From Sanghuangporus weigelae (taxonomy: Eukaryota > Basidiomycota > Agaricomycetes > Hymenochaetales > Hymenochaetaceae), in the NCBI GenBank assembly GCA_033182465.1, contig CP137320.1:248001-312000 (forward strand): DNA of 64,000 nucleotides, given 5' to 3'. Below are positions 11,021 to 22,478 of the stretch, piece after piece (position 1 is the stretch's first letter; each line of letters starts with the position of its first letter). Below the pieces are notes generated by a model that was not told the origin of the DNA, made no database searches, and worked only from the letters and a program-made list of their open reading frames with translations. The position numbers and the translations under genes are program-made.

Positions 11021-13792
11021 ACTCAAGAATTCAAAAAGCTGCTTCGGCTTGGATCATGACCAATGAAACATCGATTCAAGTAAGGCCGTTATTCTCCATC
11101 CAAAACATAGCTCGCATATCAAAATACGATTAGCGCTCCAGAATCACCGTCCTCATGGTGGTTGATGCATAACAACACAGCGCAGAATGACAAGATGCCG
11201 CCATCACTGTTCTCAGCGCTCTCCTCTGCCTGAGACGCATTAATCACAGATAAGTTTGTTCTCCCAGTGTAAGAACCCGCGCAAGTCGCACATTATCATG
11301 AGAAACGGGATTACATCAATTGCCGGGCGAAAAGAAAACGTTGCCCATGACGACCGAGTTCGTCATTCACTCCTTTACATGCTATTTCATGACGCTACAC
11401 ATACCTGTTGTTGGCGGAATTGTGAGCGGTTCTTTCCATTCGATTGGCATGCATCACGGCAGTGGCTCACTATCATGAACGTTGGAAGGACTTAACAAGT
11501 GGGACAATAGGTATAATTCCTAATATCATTATCACGGCCTAGCTTTTTCAACTATCCCCTAGCCGCCTTTGGTGCATTACTCGTGCGTAGACCCTACCTC
11601 AAGAAGCTCGTTCGAATTTATACTAGGTTATCGGTTGACAGATATACGATGTTTTCTTTGTTACCTTCGATCAAGAGGTTCGATTCTTGTCATTCACTTC
11701 GTTTTGCTCGAGTCTTAAGTTACCCAGGTGACTCTTGTCTGGCCATCCCGTTGGAGTCTTGGAAAGGTCCGTTGTGCGAAGCAATGATCTCGTATCTGAC
11801 GGGATCTTCACTCGATCATTCAGACTCTCTTCTTTCTCAACCGGTACCTGCCATTTGTTGACACGTTTCTGTCGTTACATCGTGAGTCTTCTTTCCGGAT
11901 ATCTGTGGAAATGCTTTTTGGTTCTGAACACGCAGACTCCGATGACAGTCTTGATCGGAAGGAATACTGCCCGTGTATGTCTTTCAAGCTCATATAATTT
12001 GACCTTGATGTTCTATAGCGTTCGCTTTGAGATAGGGATGTACCATAGGGTTTGCTGCAGTAACATGTCAAATCCATTATTTCTCTGTCCTCAGCTTCCG
12101 GAGTGCTGATCCTTTCAAGAATTTTTACAGGGCTGACGGTAGTTGGGACATGCATTTCAGAAAGTAAATACTCAAAAGAACGACACGCAGTTATATTACG
12201 TTCCCTAAACGTTTTCCCACAGCTATCCTCATGATACGGACATCCGCTATATGGGAACGGAGACAATCCATCCGTTCTGTTCTTCTTATTCTTGGGGCGG
12301 TATGTATATTCTTATCTCCTATGTCGTTGTGCGATTTTATAACGATGTGCAGGGCGTATTTATTCCATCAATTGTCATAGCACAACTCGAAATTACGTCC
12401 CTTGATTGTAAGTCTATCCATAATATTTATATCACTAGAGTTTGTAAATGTTTCGTTAAGATAAGCCAGTTGCCCGTGGCGGCTGTATAAAGTCAAGACC
12501 ATCAAGTCGAATTATTTTTGTTGCATACTTGCTTCTTGTCATATGTGAAACGAGTAAGCATTTCCATCAATAGTAATATGTATACTCGGCCTCATGATTT
12601 ATTTGATGAATCCTCTCGTAGCCATTGTCGCATTAACACTCATTCAGGCCTGGCGTCACTGTCAGTATTTTGTTTTCGACAACTAGCAATCGAAGTCAAT
12701 ATCTCTTTACCGGCAGATCGCAGCAATCAGATTAAATCACCATTGATTTCGCAATTATATCAGGACGGTGAGTAAAATTTGCTGTGGTTACAAACAATTA
12801 TTTTAACTCACTTATTCAGGTCTCCTATACTTCGTGTATTTACAAGGCATGGTCTTGACGATTTGCTGCTCCAAATTCATTCTAACTCAAACGCGATTCA
12901 TAATCAGTTTTCTCAATCTTCAACATTATCATAGCTGTTGCTGGCCCTGTATGTTGCATTTATATCTTTCTCGCTCTCACTTAACTATCATTCTCTCCAA
13001 CAGCCTGATATTGGCAACTTGCTGGCGACGTAAGTAAACTTCCATGCAGCGTGTTATTAAAGATTAACTAAAGATTGAACAATGATTTGGCAGTCCTCAG
13101 CGTGTCCTGCACAGTCTACTGTGCACTCGCGTACTGCTTCACATTCGCACCCACAGTAGATCCTCTCCTGAAGAAATCACAACAACTCAAGTCGCTATGG
13201 CTTTCGCTGAACCGGGTCTTCCAACACAGAACTCAGACTCGGGAATGGAAGTTAATTCGGTGTCCAAGGGCACGGACGTTGGTATGTCCTTGACCTTCTT
13301 AGATCTAATAATTGTGCTCATCCTACCGAAGTTGGGAGCAGCAGTTTCAGATGCATGGGTATAGGAAGGCCTCTAGACAGCAAGGAGATTGAACTGCAAA
13401 GAGAAGCACGAGTAGTATAAATGTTCTTGCGATCAGTCTATTCTGGACATATCTCTTTGATAGGCTTCCTATCTGTATCCCGTCGCATCGTGCGTGATGC
13501 GTCTAACAAATATTTAGTCCGTTCAGATGCAAAGCGTCAACCTCAATATATTAATCGGGCTCAATATTAATTGTGATGTTCTCCACAACAGGTGTGGGAG
13601 TAATCCAGCATAGAGTCAAGTGGTAGCTTGATTCCCGAGACATAGAAGTTTCATTTTCATGACAATATACTATTGTAGTACTATCGCACCGGTGTCAAGA
13701 ATAGTAGTTAACGGATGAATGAAAATCAGACTATTGGAGCTCATACCCTGGATGGTGTGAACATACATATACTTCGTCCCACCTCCACGACG
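9978..13792. repeat. Unit 1 of a tandem segmental duplication
   Basis: From CTATATTATATTGAGAA in intron 2 of PUS4 onward, this segment is repeated in direct orientation at 13793, with a period of about 3.8 kb. The unit holds the last two exons of the intact PUS4 and a degenerate DUF6533 gene. Similarity of the two units is about 85 percent by eye, with small indels, so the duplication is old. The far boundary is given to within about 20 bp. Confidence 0.85.
11483..13420 (+). pseudogene. DUF6533 seven-helix membrane protein, copy 1 (probably degenerate)
   Basis: Exon pieces in family order show a basidiomycete DUF6533 membrane protein: FGALL joined to IYDVFFVTFDQE (11645), VTLVWPSRWSLGK (11728-11766), TLFFLNRYLPFVDTFLSLH, a helix GLTVVGTCISE joined to ILMIRTSAIWERRQ, RGGCIKSRPSSRIIFVAYLL, QLYQDGLLYFVYLQG and the C-terminal PQRVLHSLLCTRVLLHIR. 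The ending, tga-free up to TAA at 13418-13420, resembles copy 2. No in-frame ATG precedes the first recognisable exon, and the exon before GGCIK has TAA where copy 2 has CAA, so a full product is unlikely. The function of the family is unknown; the seven-helix layout resembles G-protein-coupled receptors. Confidence 0.6.
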
Positions 13793-14896
13793 CTATATTA
13801 TATTGAGAAGGAACCTTGAATAACAAGAAATATAGAACGATGTGTTTACTTGAGTGCGAGACGAATAATATATGACAGCGAATTTGAAGGTGCTCACGTG
13901 CGCACAGCGTCCGTGGCTATGTACATACTGTTGTCGTTCATCTACCTAATGTTCAGTCGATACTTATATGCCTCTACTTATTTGGTAGATTCTCTGTATC
14001 GATAATGGCCGGCATACTACTGTACGAATACGCACGGGAAGGTATTCCAGCGTTCCTCGTCCACAACTCAGGACCACAAGACATTGTGCGCTCCATCGAA
14101 CTCACGCATTGGATACCTGGTTCCTGGAGCGGACCATTCGTATAACTTTCCTGAAGAAATTCACAGATAAGGAACGGGAGAAGTTGGAGAAGGCTCCGAG
14201 AGACGTCGAGTTGACGCCTTACACTGCGATTAAAGATGAGCCTGAGAGTACCTCGGCGGAATATCCCGCAGGAGCAAGCAAGAGTGCTAATTCACCTTCA
14301 AACGGACCTGGGGAGAAGGAAAGCTAGCGATGGAGCGTCCCCCGGCCTTTGTCCTGAGCATGCGCGTATCGGGTGGGACGTAACTCCGAAGAATCGTACA
14401 CGATTCAGGATACGCGCTCGAGTCTGCAGCGCAGGCGGCATCGCAGAGTTCTGCACGTATTATGTTGCAATACGTCCAATTGTAAGTACTTATGACTGAT
14501 TATGAAAGCTCGTAAGGCAATATAAACCAAATACGCGGTTATAAACCCATGCAGAATTTTGCGATGGCCACATCGTCACGCTCACGTTCAAAACAGGGTC
14601 GCTTCGTCCTCTCTCCTTCCACAACGGTTTTGACACCTATAGCTCCAGATGCGCATTCAATCTCCACCTCGGCCTCCGCTCCTCCTGAAATGGGCCCATC
14701 GGAGGAGGCATCTTCTATTGTAAAGGAAGAGACGGAAGCAGATGCACATGGGAAGCCAAAAGAAATTGAATGCGTGCCTTTGGACAAATTCGCTCGCTCA
14801 TTGGGAAACCGGGCGACGGAGAAGGCTGGCTCGGATGGATGGAGTGAACGGGAACGAGAAGTGTTGCAGCGATTAGAGGTGATAGAGTCAAAATAA
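13793..14896 (+). pseudogene. PUS4 3' fragment
   Basis: This segment repeats the last two exons of PUS4 but lacks the upstream exons with the catalytic GTLDP motif. Recognisable parts are the segment encoding FTDKEREKLEKAPRDVELTP (near 14157), AIKDEPESTSAEYPAGASK, an MRVSGGT remnant near 14360 and the tail ending RLEVIESK at 14893. Several small indels move the reading frame. About 130 bp of unrelated sequence separates the RVSGGT remnant from the SKQGRFVLSPST part. It cannot make an active synthase. Its decay, next to the conserved 457-codon PUS4, shows that PUS4 is the retained copy. Confidence 0.85.
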
Positions 14897-15324
14897 ACTC
14901 AAGAATTCAAAAGCTGCCTCCACTTGGATGAAACATCAAGTAAGGCCGTTATTCTGCATGCAAACACAGCTTGCATATCAAAATACAAGCAGCGCTCCAG
15001 ATTCATCGTCCTCATGGTGGTGGATGCATAACAACACAGCGCGCAATGACAAGATGTCACGTCAATGATCAAGTCTGCCCGGGACGCATTGGTTACAGTT
15101 GGGGTCTTCCGGTGTAAGAACCGTGCAAGTCGCACATATCATAATGAAACGGGATTGGATTGGTTGCCGGAAGGACAGAAAACATTGTCCTCGATGACCG
15201 AGTTCGTCACTCACTCCTTTACATGCTATTTCATGACGCTACCCATGCCTATCGTTGGCGGAATTGTGAGCGGTTTTTTCCATTCGATTGACCTGCATCA
15301 CGGCAGTGGCTTACCATTATGACG

Positions 15325-17258
15325 TTGGAAGGACTTAACAGGCGGGACAATAGGTATAATTCCTGATATCATTATCACGGCCTGACTTTTTCAATTCTCC
15401 CCTAGTCGCCTTTGGTGCATTACTCGTGCGTAGACCCTACCTCAAGAAGCTCGTTCGAATTTATACTAGATTATCGGTTGACAGATATACGATGTTTTCT
15501 TTGTTACCTTCGATCAAGAGGTTCGATTCTTGTTATTCATTGCGTTTCGCTCCGAGTCTTAAGTTACCCAGGTGACTCTTGTCTGGCCATCCCGTTGGAG
15601 TCTTGGAAAGGTCCGTTGTGCGAAGTTACCAATGATTTCGTATTTGACAGGACGTGCACTCGATCATTCAGACTCTCTTTTTTCTCAACCGGTACTTGCC
15701 ATTTGTTGACACGTTTCTGTCGTTACATCGTGAGTCTCCTTCAAGTTTCCGGACATCTGTAGAAATACAGTATGTCTTGGTTCTGAACATGCAGACTCCC
15801 ATTACAGTCTTGATCGGAAGGAATACTGCCCGTGTGCGTCTTTCCAGCTTACACATACTTTGTTCTTGATGTTTCATTGCATCCGCTCTGAGATAGGGAT
15901 GTGCCATAGGAAATGCTGCAGTAACATGTTAAATCAATCATCGCCCTGTCCTCAGCTTTCGGTGTGCTAATCCTAAAATTTAACAGGGCTAGTCGTAGTT
16001 GGGATCTGCATTTCTGAAGGTCAGTATTCAAGAGAACAACACATTGTTATGTCTTGTTCCCTAAATTTTCTATAGTTATCCTTATGATACGGACTTCTGC
16101 TATATGGGAGCGGAGACGAACCATCCATTATGTTCTTCTTTTTCTTGGGGCGGTAGGCGTATTATTATCTCCTATGTCATCGGACAATTCCATAACAATG
16201 TGCAGGGAACACTTATTCCATCAATTGTCATGGCGCAACTCGAGGTCATGTCCCTTGATTGTAAGTCTGTTTATAATATCCGTCCCGCTAGAGTTTCCAG
16301 AGTTCCGTCAAGATAAACCAGGTGTCCATGGCGGCTGTATCAAGTCAAGACCATCAAGCCGAATTGTCTTTGTTGCATACTTGCTTCTTGTCGTCATGTG
16401 TGAAACGAGTAAGCAGTTCTATCAATAATGATATATATGTTCTACCCAATCATTTATTCGATGAATTATCTTGTAGCCATTGCCATCTTAACACTCGTTC
16501 AGGCCTGGTGTCACTGTCAGTATTCTGTTTCAACAACGAGCAATCGTAATCAACGTCCCAATTACCGGTAGATCGCAGTAATCAGATCGAATCACCTTTA
16601 ATTTCGCAATTATATCAGGACGGTGAGTGAATTTTGCTGTGATTACAAACGATTACTCTAACTCGCTTATTCAGGTCTCCTATACTTCGTGTATCTACAA
16701 GGCACGGTCCTGACAATTTGCTACTCAAATCCATTCTGACTCAAATGCAATCCATAATCAGTTTTCCTAATATTCAACATAATCATAGCTTTTGCTGGTC
16801 CTGTATGTTGCAATTTTATCTTTCCCGCTCTCACTTAATTGTCGTTCTCTCCAACAGCCTGATATTGGCACCTTATTGGCAATGCAAGTAAAATCCCGTG
16901 TTGCTGTGTGGTCGAAGATTAACCGATAATTTGGTAGTCCTCAGTGTGTCTTGCACAGTCTACTCTGTACCCGCGTCCTGCTTCACATTCGCAGCCATAG
17001 CAGATCCTCTCCTGAAGAAATCACAACAACTCAAGTCGCTATGGCTTTCGCTGAACTGGGTCTCCCAACGGCCACACAGAACTCAGACTCGGGGATGGCA
17101 GCGGATTCATCCAAGGACACAGATGTTGGTATGTCCTTGATCTTCTCGAATCTAGTAGCAATGTCCATCCCACCGATATTGGGAGCAGCAATTTCAGATG
17201 TAGCGGTATAAGAAGGTATCTTGGTAGTAAAACCGCAAGGAGAAGCGCGAGGGTATGA
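15325..17258 (+). pseudogene. DUF6533 seven-helix membrane protein, copy 2 (status uncertain)
   Basis: The same exon series as copy 1 is present: YDVFFVTFDQE (15488), VTLVWPSRWSLGK, TLFFLNRYLPFVDTFLSLH, GLVVVGICISE joined to ILMIRTSAIWERRR, GGCIKSRPSSRIVFVAYLL, TIAILTLVQ, QLYQDGLLYFVYLQGT and PQCVLHSLLCTRVLLHIR, with TGA at 17256-17258. It keeps CAA where copy 1 has TAA and is the better preserved of the two. However, no in-frame ATG is visible before FGALL, the exon junction after AQLEVMSLD cannot be resolved without creating a stop, and the last splice site is altered relative to copy 1. It may be decayed or may use exons I cannot find. The role of the family is unknown. Confidence 0.55.
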
Positions 17259-17625
17259 ATATTGTTGAAATCAGCCTGTGACGGACATAACCCGTTGGTA
17301 GACTCGATATCTGTATCCCGTCACATCCTGTATAGTATGTGTAATCAATATTTAGTCTGTTAAAGTGCAAAGCCTCAGCTGTAATATATTAATCACGGTG
17401 AATTGAGTCCATTATCTATTGTGGTGTTCTCCGTAACAGGTGTGCGAGTAATCCGGCAGCGTCGACTGTTGGACTGACTCCTAAGGCATAAAAGGTTCAT
17501 TTTCATGACAATGTTCTGTGTACTTTATTGCACCTGTGTCAAGAACGGTGGTTAACGAATGAAAATTTAGATTGTTGAGGCTCATAGTCTGGACGGTATG
17601 CATATACAACATATTTATGCGTTGT

Positions 17626-18238
17626 ACTTCTCTGGAAGCAGTGTGCATCCCAATACAAAAGACGAAGAAACAACGCACTCAGACTGGCTGGAGAAGTGGA
17701 CCTACATCATGACGTAAGTTTGGCCGAGTGATTAAGGCGCAAGGTTGGGGTTTATATGTTCCCACGGTACTGAATCTGCCATTTACAGCTTCACAGAGTC
17801 ACAAAGCACTTGTATTCTCGTCGTGAGATTTGGAATCCCAGCTGAAACAAAGTAGAATGATCGCGGTCTTTAACAGAGAGAGAGAGCTGAGATATCCATG
17901 AAGGTACAGAAGGCCAACGATCATTTTGAGATGCATTGACCTAGTGTTCCGTTGAGCTCAGCTGTGCCTATACCGCTCTTGTATCTCAAAGATCAAAGAA
18001 AATGATACTTAATATATATATCTTCTTTACGAATACACGAGAATTGGTCGAGGATGATCGTGACGACGAACATCATTAATTGTTGGTTGGATTGGGACGC
18101 GTAGAGAACACGTGAAGCCCTTTGCACGTGCGCCGATCTTATCCAATCCGAGCTTCGCCGTCCCCACCGTATCTCCTGTGTCGTGTCGTCGTCGGCTGTT
18201 GTCCCGCCTTGAACGTGGGCGACGTGGCACAACACACG
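17626..18238. other. Intergenic region upstream of PQ-loop gene
   Basis: This 600-bp stretch separates the duplication from the PQ-loop gene and should hold its promoter. A tRNA D-arm-like string occurs near 17720 but no complete tRNA can be folded. No protein gene is seen. Confidence 0.45.
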
Positions 18239-20332
18239 ATGAGCTCGGGTCTGTTGAGTGATGTCCTCGGTTGGATCTCCATTGGCTGTTGGCTCGGCGC
18301 TCAGTTTCCGTAAGTATAAGCTCTGATTGCGAAGCTGGACACGCACGCCTTTTGCCATCAGGATGGCGTGAATCATTGCTGATCACTTCGTTCCTTCATA
18401 CCCTCTTGCAGACAGGTACTTGAGAATATTAGAAGGCAGTCCTGCGAGGGCCTTGCGTTGCCTTTCCTCTTCAATTGGTTGCTTGGTGAGTTGCTATGAT
18501 TGGGTTGGTATGGAATGTTCTGACTCATGTGTTATCTTGATTTCCGCAGGAGACTTCACAAATCTCATAGGATGCATCCTTACACACCAGCTACCGTTCC
18601 AAGTGAGCATTTAGCGCATCCAAACCAAGTGAACGGAAGTATTGACACGTCCAGACCATCCTTGCCACCTACTTCGTCTCAGTCGACTTTATGCTGTTCA
18701 GCCAGTACTTCTATTATAGGCGTCCCGCGAAGAAGTTACAGGTGGACGGATCGTTACCTTCGTCCCCGATACAGAGATACGGGACTCGTGGGAGAAGAAC
18801 CTCCACGGAACATGAGCATTCACATCACTATCGAGAACTCTCAACTGCAGCAGCGAATGTTGCAATAGCCGCTGCTCTAGCAGCATCTGCATCAGAGGAA
18901 CAGATACTTCAGGATCACGCGAAAGAAACAAATTGGAAGCAGCGTCCGGCACATCGATCGAGCACGAGCATCACTCGTAGTGAAGCGGAGGAAGCTGAAG
19001 ACGAGGTCGACGAAGATGCACTTGCTGCTCTGGCCGATAGCTTCCATTCGGACGGTGGCAGAAAGCGCGTATCCTGGAGTCAGGAACGATATGGATCAGC
19101 ACGTGGTGGGAGTGCGAGCCGGACTCGATCTAGTGGCCGCATCAATGTGTCCCCGCTTACGCCTATGTATACCGCGTCATCGGCAGGAATGCCTGATAAT
19201 TCCGTTGCAATTGTCACTGGTCGCGGAAGACCATTAGAGCGTCAGATCCAAATTGTAGACTCTCCAATAGAGGTCAACGACTTGGAAGGAAATGCTGAAG
19301 TTGTTCACCGGTCCGTCTCGCAAAGTGTAGTAAGAGCCCGAAGGAACTCACGGGCAAGCCAGCGAAGTGCTCGGCTTGTTTTCTTAGGTGTCTGGGCTCT
19401 ATTTGGAATCGGGACATTGTCGCAACGAAGCCAAATCATACCCGAGTCACGTGGTGTTGTACTCTCCGAAGTTCCTTCCCCATCCCCATTATATCCAGCT
19501 GCTATTTCAAACCTATTACCAAGTGGATCTTTCAAGGAGCCGATGTTCACGGACTTTACTTTAGAACAGTCAACGAACAGTGGCCCGGAGGAGCCTTCCT
19601 CGGAACGTATTATCGGTCGAATATTTGCGTGGACATGCACCACTTTATACCTTACTTCGCGATTACCCCAAATATGGAAGAATGTGGGTCTGCTCCGTTT
19701 TACTGGTCACTCTGATAGTCTACTAGATTTAACCTATATTCCATCCAGTTTGTCCGCAAATCGGTAGAAGGCCTCTCGATGTATCTATTCGTATTTGCAT
19801 TTTTAGGCAACACGTTTTACGTCCTTTCCATTCTGTCATCTCCCATGATGTCTAAACCACGGCCGATTTCCACGGCCTTTCTCCTTGAAAGCATGCCGTC
19901 AGTACAATCCACTTATGTGCCCTCTAATTGGTGAACTCCACTGACTTTTGTCTCCTGTATAGATACCTTTTAGGATCAGGCGGCACGCTCTTATTTGACG
20001 TCACGATCGTCTCTCAATCCCTTCTGTACCGTCCTCGGCACGTCCACGGGCATCACCACCACCAGCATTCTCATACTCATACTCATAACCGCCACCGCTC
20101 TTCGTATTCTCGACCTCGCACAAGTTCGTACAACCCTGTACAGAAGCATGGAAGTATGGACTCCGTGCCGGAGGAGGAACGAGCACTCTTGCGCTCACCG
20201 TCTTCGCCCACGTATGTCCGGAATCGGGATCTCGAACGAGGATTGGGAACTTCCGATGGCGAATGTGGTTTGCATGTACAAACTAGACTTCGCAAAGATC
20301 CGAGTGAAGACGACGAGAGGCTGGCTTCGTGA
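18239..20332 (+). CDS. PQ-loop repeat protein (vacuolar basic amino acid transporter, YPQ/PQLC2-like)
   Basis: Exons 18239-18309, 18412-18485, 18550-18602, 18655-19683, 19749-19897 and 19963-20332 give 581 residues. Two PQ-loop motifs are clear: GAQFPQVLENIRRQSCEGLA near residue 22 and SRLPQIWKNFVRKSVEGLSM near residue 405, each followed by the usual helices (LPFLFNWLLGDFTNLIGC; YLFVFAFLGNTFYVLSIL). Relatives export basic amino acids or cystine from the vacuole or lysosome. A hydrophilic loop of about 230 residues (acidic, Ser/Arg-rich) separates the two halves, longer than in yeast Ypq1 but usual in basidiomycetes. The C-terminus has a His-rich run (HGHHHHQHSHTHTHNRHR), perhaps a metal or pH sensor, which is inference. 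The start is the first ATG that leads into the first helix. Confidence 0.87.
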
Positions 20333-20670
20333 AGTTGACGATTCGCTTTGGATGCACTCTTGGAATTCTGACTTAGGCTGTTACCCCGCTTTGATGAATC
20401 TTCGCCCGGACTTTCTGTCTCATAGGATTTATAGGATTTGTACTTGTGCATCTTCGCATGGCCTCCCCGTTTAGACGCCGCACGCATGTGTATTCTTTCT
20501 TGCTATCGTATTGTATCTCTAGAATGTGTATGATATCAAACCCATAGCATTCGGACATCATCCATTACTCTCGCTACGAATGATTAAGAGCAATAGGAAA
20601 AAATACATAATCAGTCTGATGTGTATATAATTTATCATCATCTCGTGAAGAACATGGATTGAATAGGCAG
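20333..20670. other. Intergenic region between convergent genes
   Basis: This stretch holds the 3' regions of the PQ-loop gene (+) and the DUF6533 gene (-). It is AT-rich and no gene is seen. Confidence 0.45.
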
Positions 20671-22478
20671 TTATACTGTAATTTCAGATTCACACCACGA
20701 CCCTCTGAGGAGGTTGTTTGGCTGCGCTCCGTGGCTCACAGTCACTGACGATTCTTCAGATAGACGTCGAAGGTGGAGGATAAAGTGGGTGCATAGGATT
20801 TGATGCAGGATACTCTGTGGGCTAGATGAGAAAGGGAATATGACCTTTGTTATTCCAAGTGCTCTCGTATTGCTAAGAAACTCGCACATAAGGAGGAAGT
20901 CGCAAAGAGCGCTCTGTGTAGGTTTCGGTCGCATTGCGTAAGTCAAGAAAGCCTTCGAAATTTATTGTGTATATAACTCACAGAGGCGAAGAGCTGAATC
21001 AAAAGGTTCGCGATTGAAGAGCCTCCCGAAATTCATTAACATGAGACAAGATTTGATGTAAAGACAGAAGAATGAACACACCGATAATGCCGCCGAAGTA
21101 CAAAATTGCTATCTAGTTGTCAATTTCAATACGCGAAAGTCTCTTATGAGAATTACTCACAGACTCTGCATATCTCCACCATGATATGAGACTTTGAATA
21201 TCGACCTGTATGACATTATCCGTTAGTTGCTTATTCTTCAAATCGCAAGCAGCAACTGACTCAAATGAATAGTCTTTGCGATCAAGAAGCAGAAGGCGAC
21301 TAGAGGGGTGTTAGCGCATGTTACATCACTCCGATTAGATCAAGTTGTCACTTACCTGACTCGCAGAAGATAAGAGCCGCGACACTGACCCATTCTATTT
21401 TAAGGCGATACCAGAACAGACAGCCTTTATGCGGCAAATCCATGCCCAGCACTACGAATAGGCGGGATGTGTGAGAAAATCGAGTCATCGAAGATTCGCT
21501 ACATGGTAATTACCCGTACTGTCGGCGACGTAGTAAATTGTATCGATGAACACTCCAACGGGTGTGATCTGCAATAAGGGGACGAACATGTAAGGCAAGC
21601 AGTTGGAGTGAAACTAGGACGATCATACCACTGCCATGAGTAAAAGCAGGAAGGAAACCGCTTTGCTGGAGCAAATGGCATACGTTCTCAGAAAAAGCGT
21701 CCCTTAATCAAAAGCAATGTTGGCCAAACATTATTATTCGAATGGAAAGTGGATAAATTCGTGAGAGACCGAGACTTACATTCGGCCAGCACTGCACCGG
21801 CCAATGCTATTGCTGCTATCGCGAAATGTGCAGGACGACAATACTGAGAGATACACGTAAGTAAACGAAGCAACTAACAAAAAAAGGACGCTTACACTTT
21901 GGATTTTATTAAATAAGAGGACTAGGTTTATTATTTGGGAATTCGAGTCTGAAATGCCTCGAGAGTAATAGTATGAAGCTACTCACAGTATGCTGCCGAG
22001 CACGCCGTCACGAACGGTAGATATCGATTAAGAAAGAACAATATTTGACGAATGCGGGGAGTATCTCGACTCCAGATGAGCCGGACCTATCAATCAGCGG
22101 CTGAGACAAGACATACAAAAGCAAAGTGAGATGAGCTCGCACTTCTTCATCAAAATTTATGATATAATCGTACACCTGTTGCGACATTGCGGTAAATATG
22201 TATGCGGTAACTGGTATGATCATGAGTGCTCACGTACCTGCAGAACGAATGCTGCGACTACGTATGAGAAGTTTAAGTAACACCTTCATGGCGGGTCGAA
22301 GAATATAAACGCACGAATTGCATACTGGATGGTGTAACGGTCAATGCACGTTTCCGATCCAGAACGAAGTATCTGAACTCACCTGAACGAGGTGAGCATC
22401 TGTCACTGTAGCAGGCAAGCTCGAGGCTGGTCCAAAAGATGACTGGAACGCTGAATGAAGGGAACGAATGGAAGACAT
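20671..22478 (-). CDS. DUF6533 seven-helix membrane protein, copy 3
   Basis: The gene starts MSSIRSLHSAFQSSFGPASS (exon 22478-22383) and is split by about nine short introns, including a 10-nt micro-exon at 22324-22315. The DUF6533 signature is complete: VYDYIINFDEE joined to VRLIWSRDTPRIRQILFFLN and RYLPFVTACSAAYC. Later exons give the helices HFAIAAIALAGAVLAE, SSKAVSFLLLLMAV, LKIEWVSVAALIFCES and the C-terminal NTRALGITKVIFPF and PQSILHQILCTHFILHLR, the usual ending of the family. An upstream in-frame ATG at 22658 would add 60 residues with no family match, so 22478 is preferred. The protein should be plasma-membrane or endomembrane located; its ligand or role is unknown. Internal junctions between 21000 and 21900 are approximate. 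Confidence 0.75.

Larger units (their letters stand above)
13793..17625. repeat. Unit 2 of the tandem segmental duplication
   Basis: This is a direct copy of 9978-13792. It begins inside former PUS4 intron sequence and ends near 17610-17630, where similarity to the end of unit 1 stops. It contains a decayed PUS4 3' fragment and a second DUF6533 gene. A stretch of about 130 bp at 14437-14567 has no counterpart in unit 1. Confidence 0.85.

Noticed and set aside
17712-17830. tRNA-like D-arm string TGGCCGAGTGATTAAGGC
   Set aside because: It matches an A box, but no T-loop with GGTTCGANTCC, anticodon arm or matching acceptor stem can be folded within 120 bases; at best a tRNA fragment.
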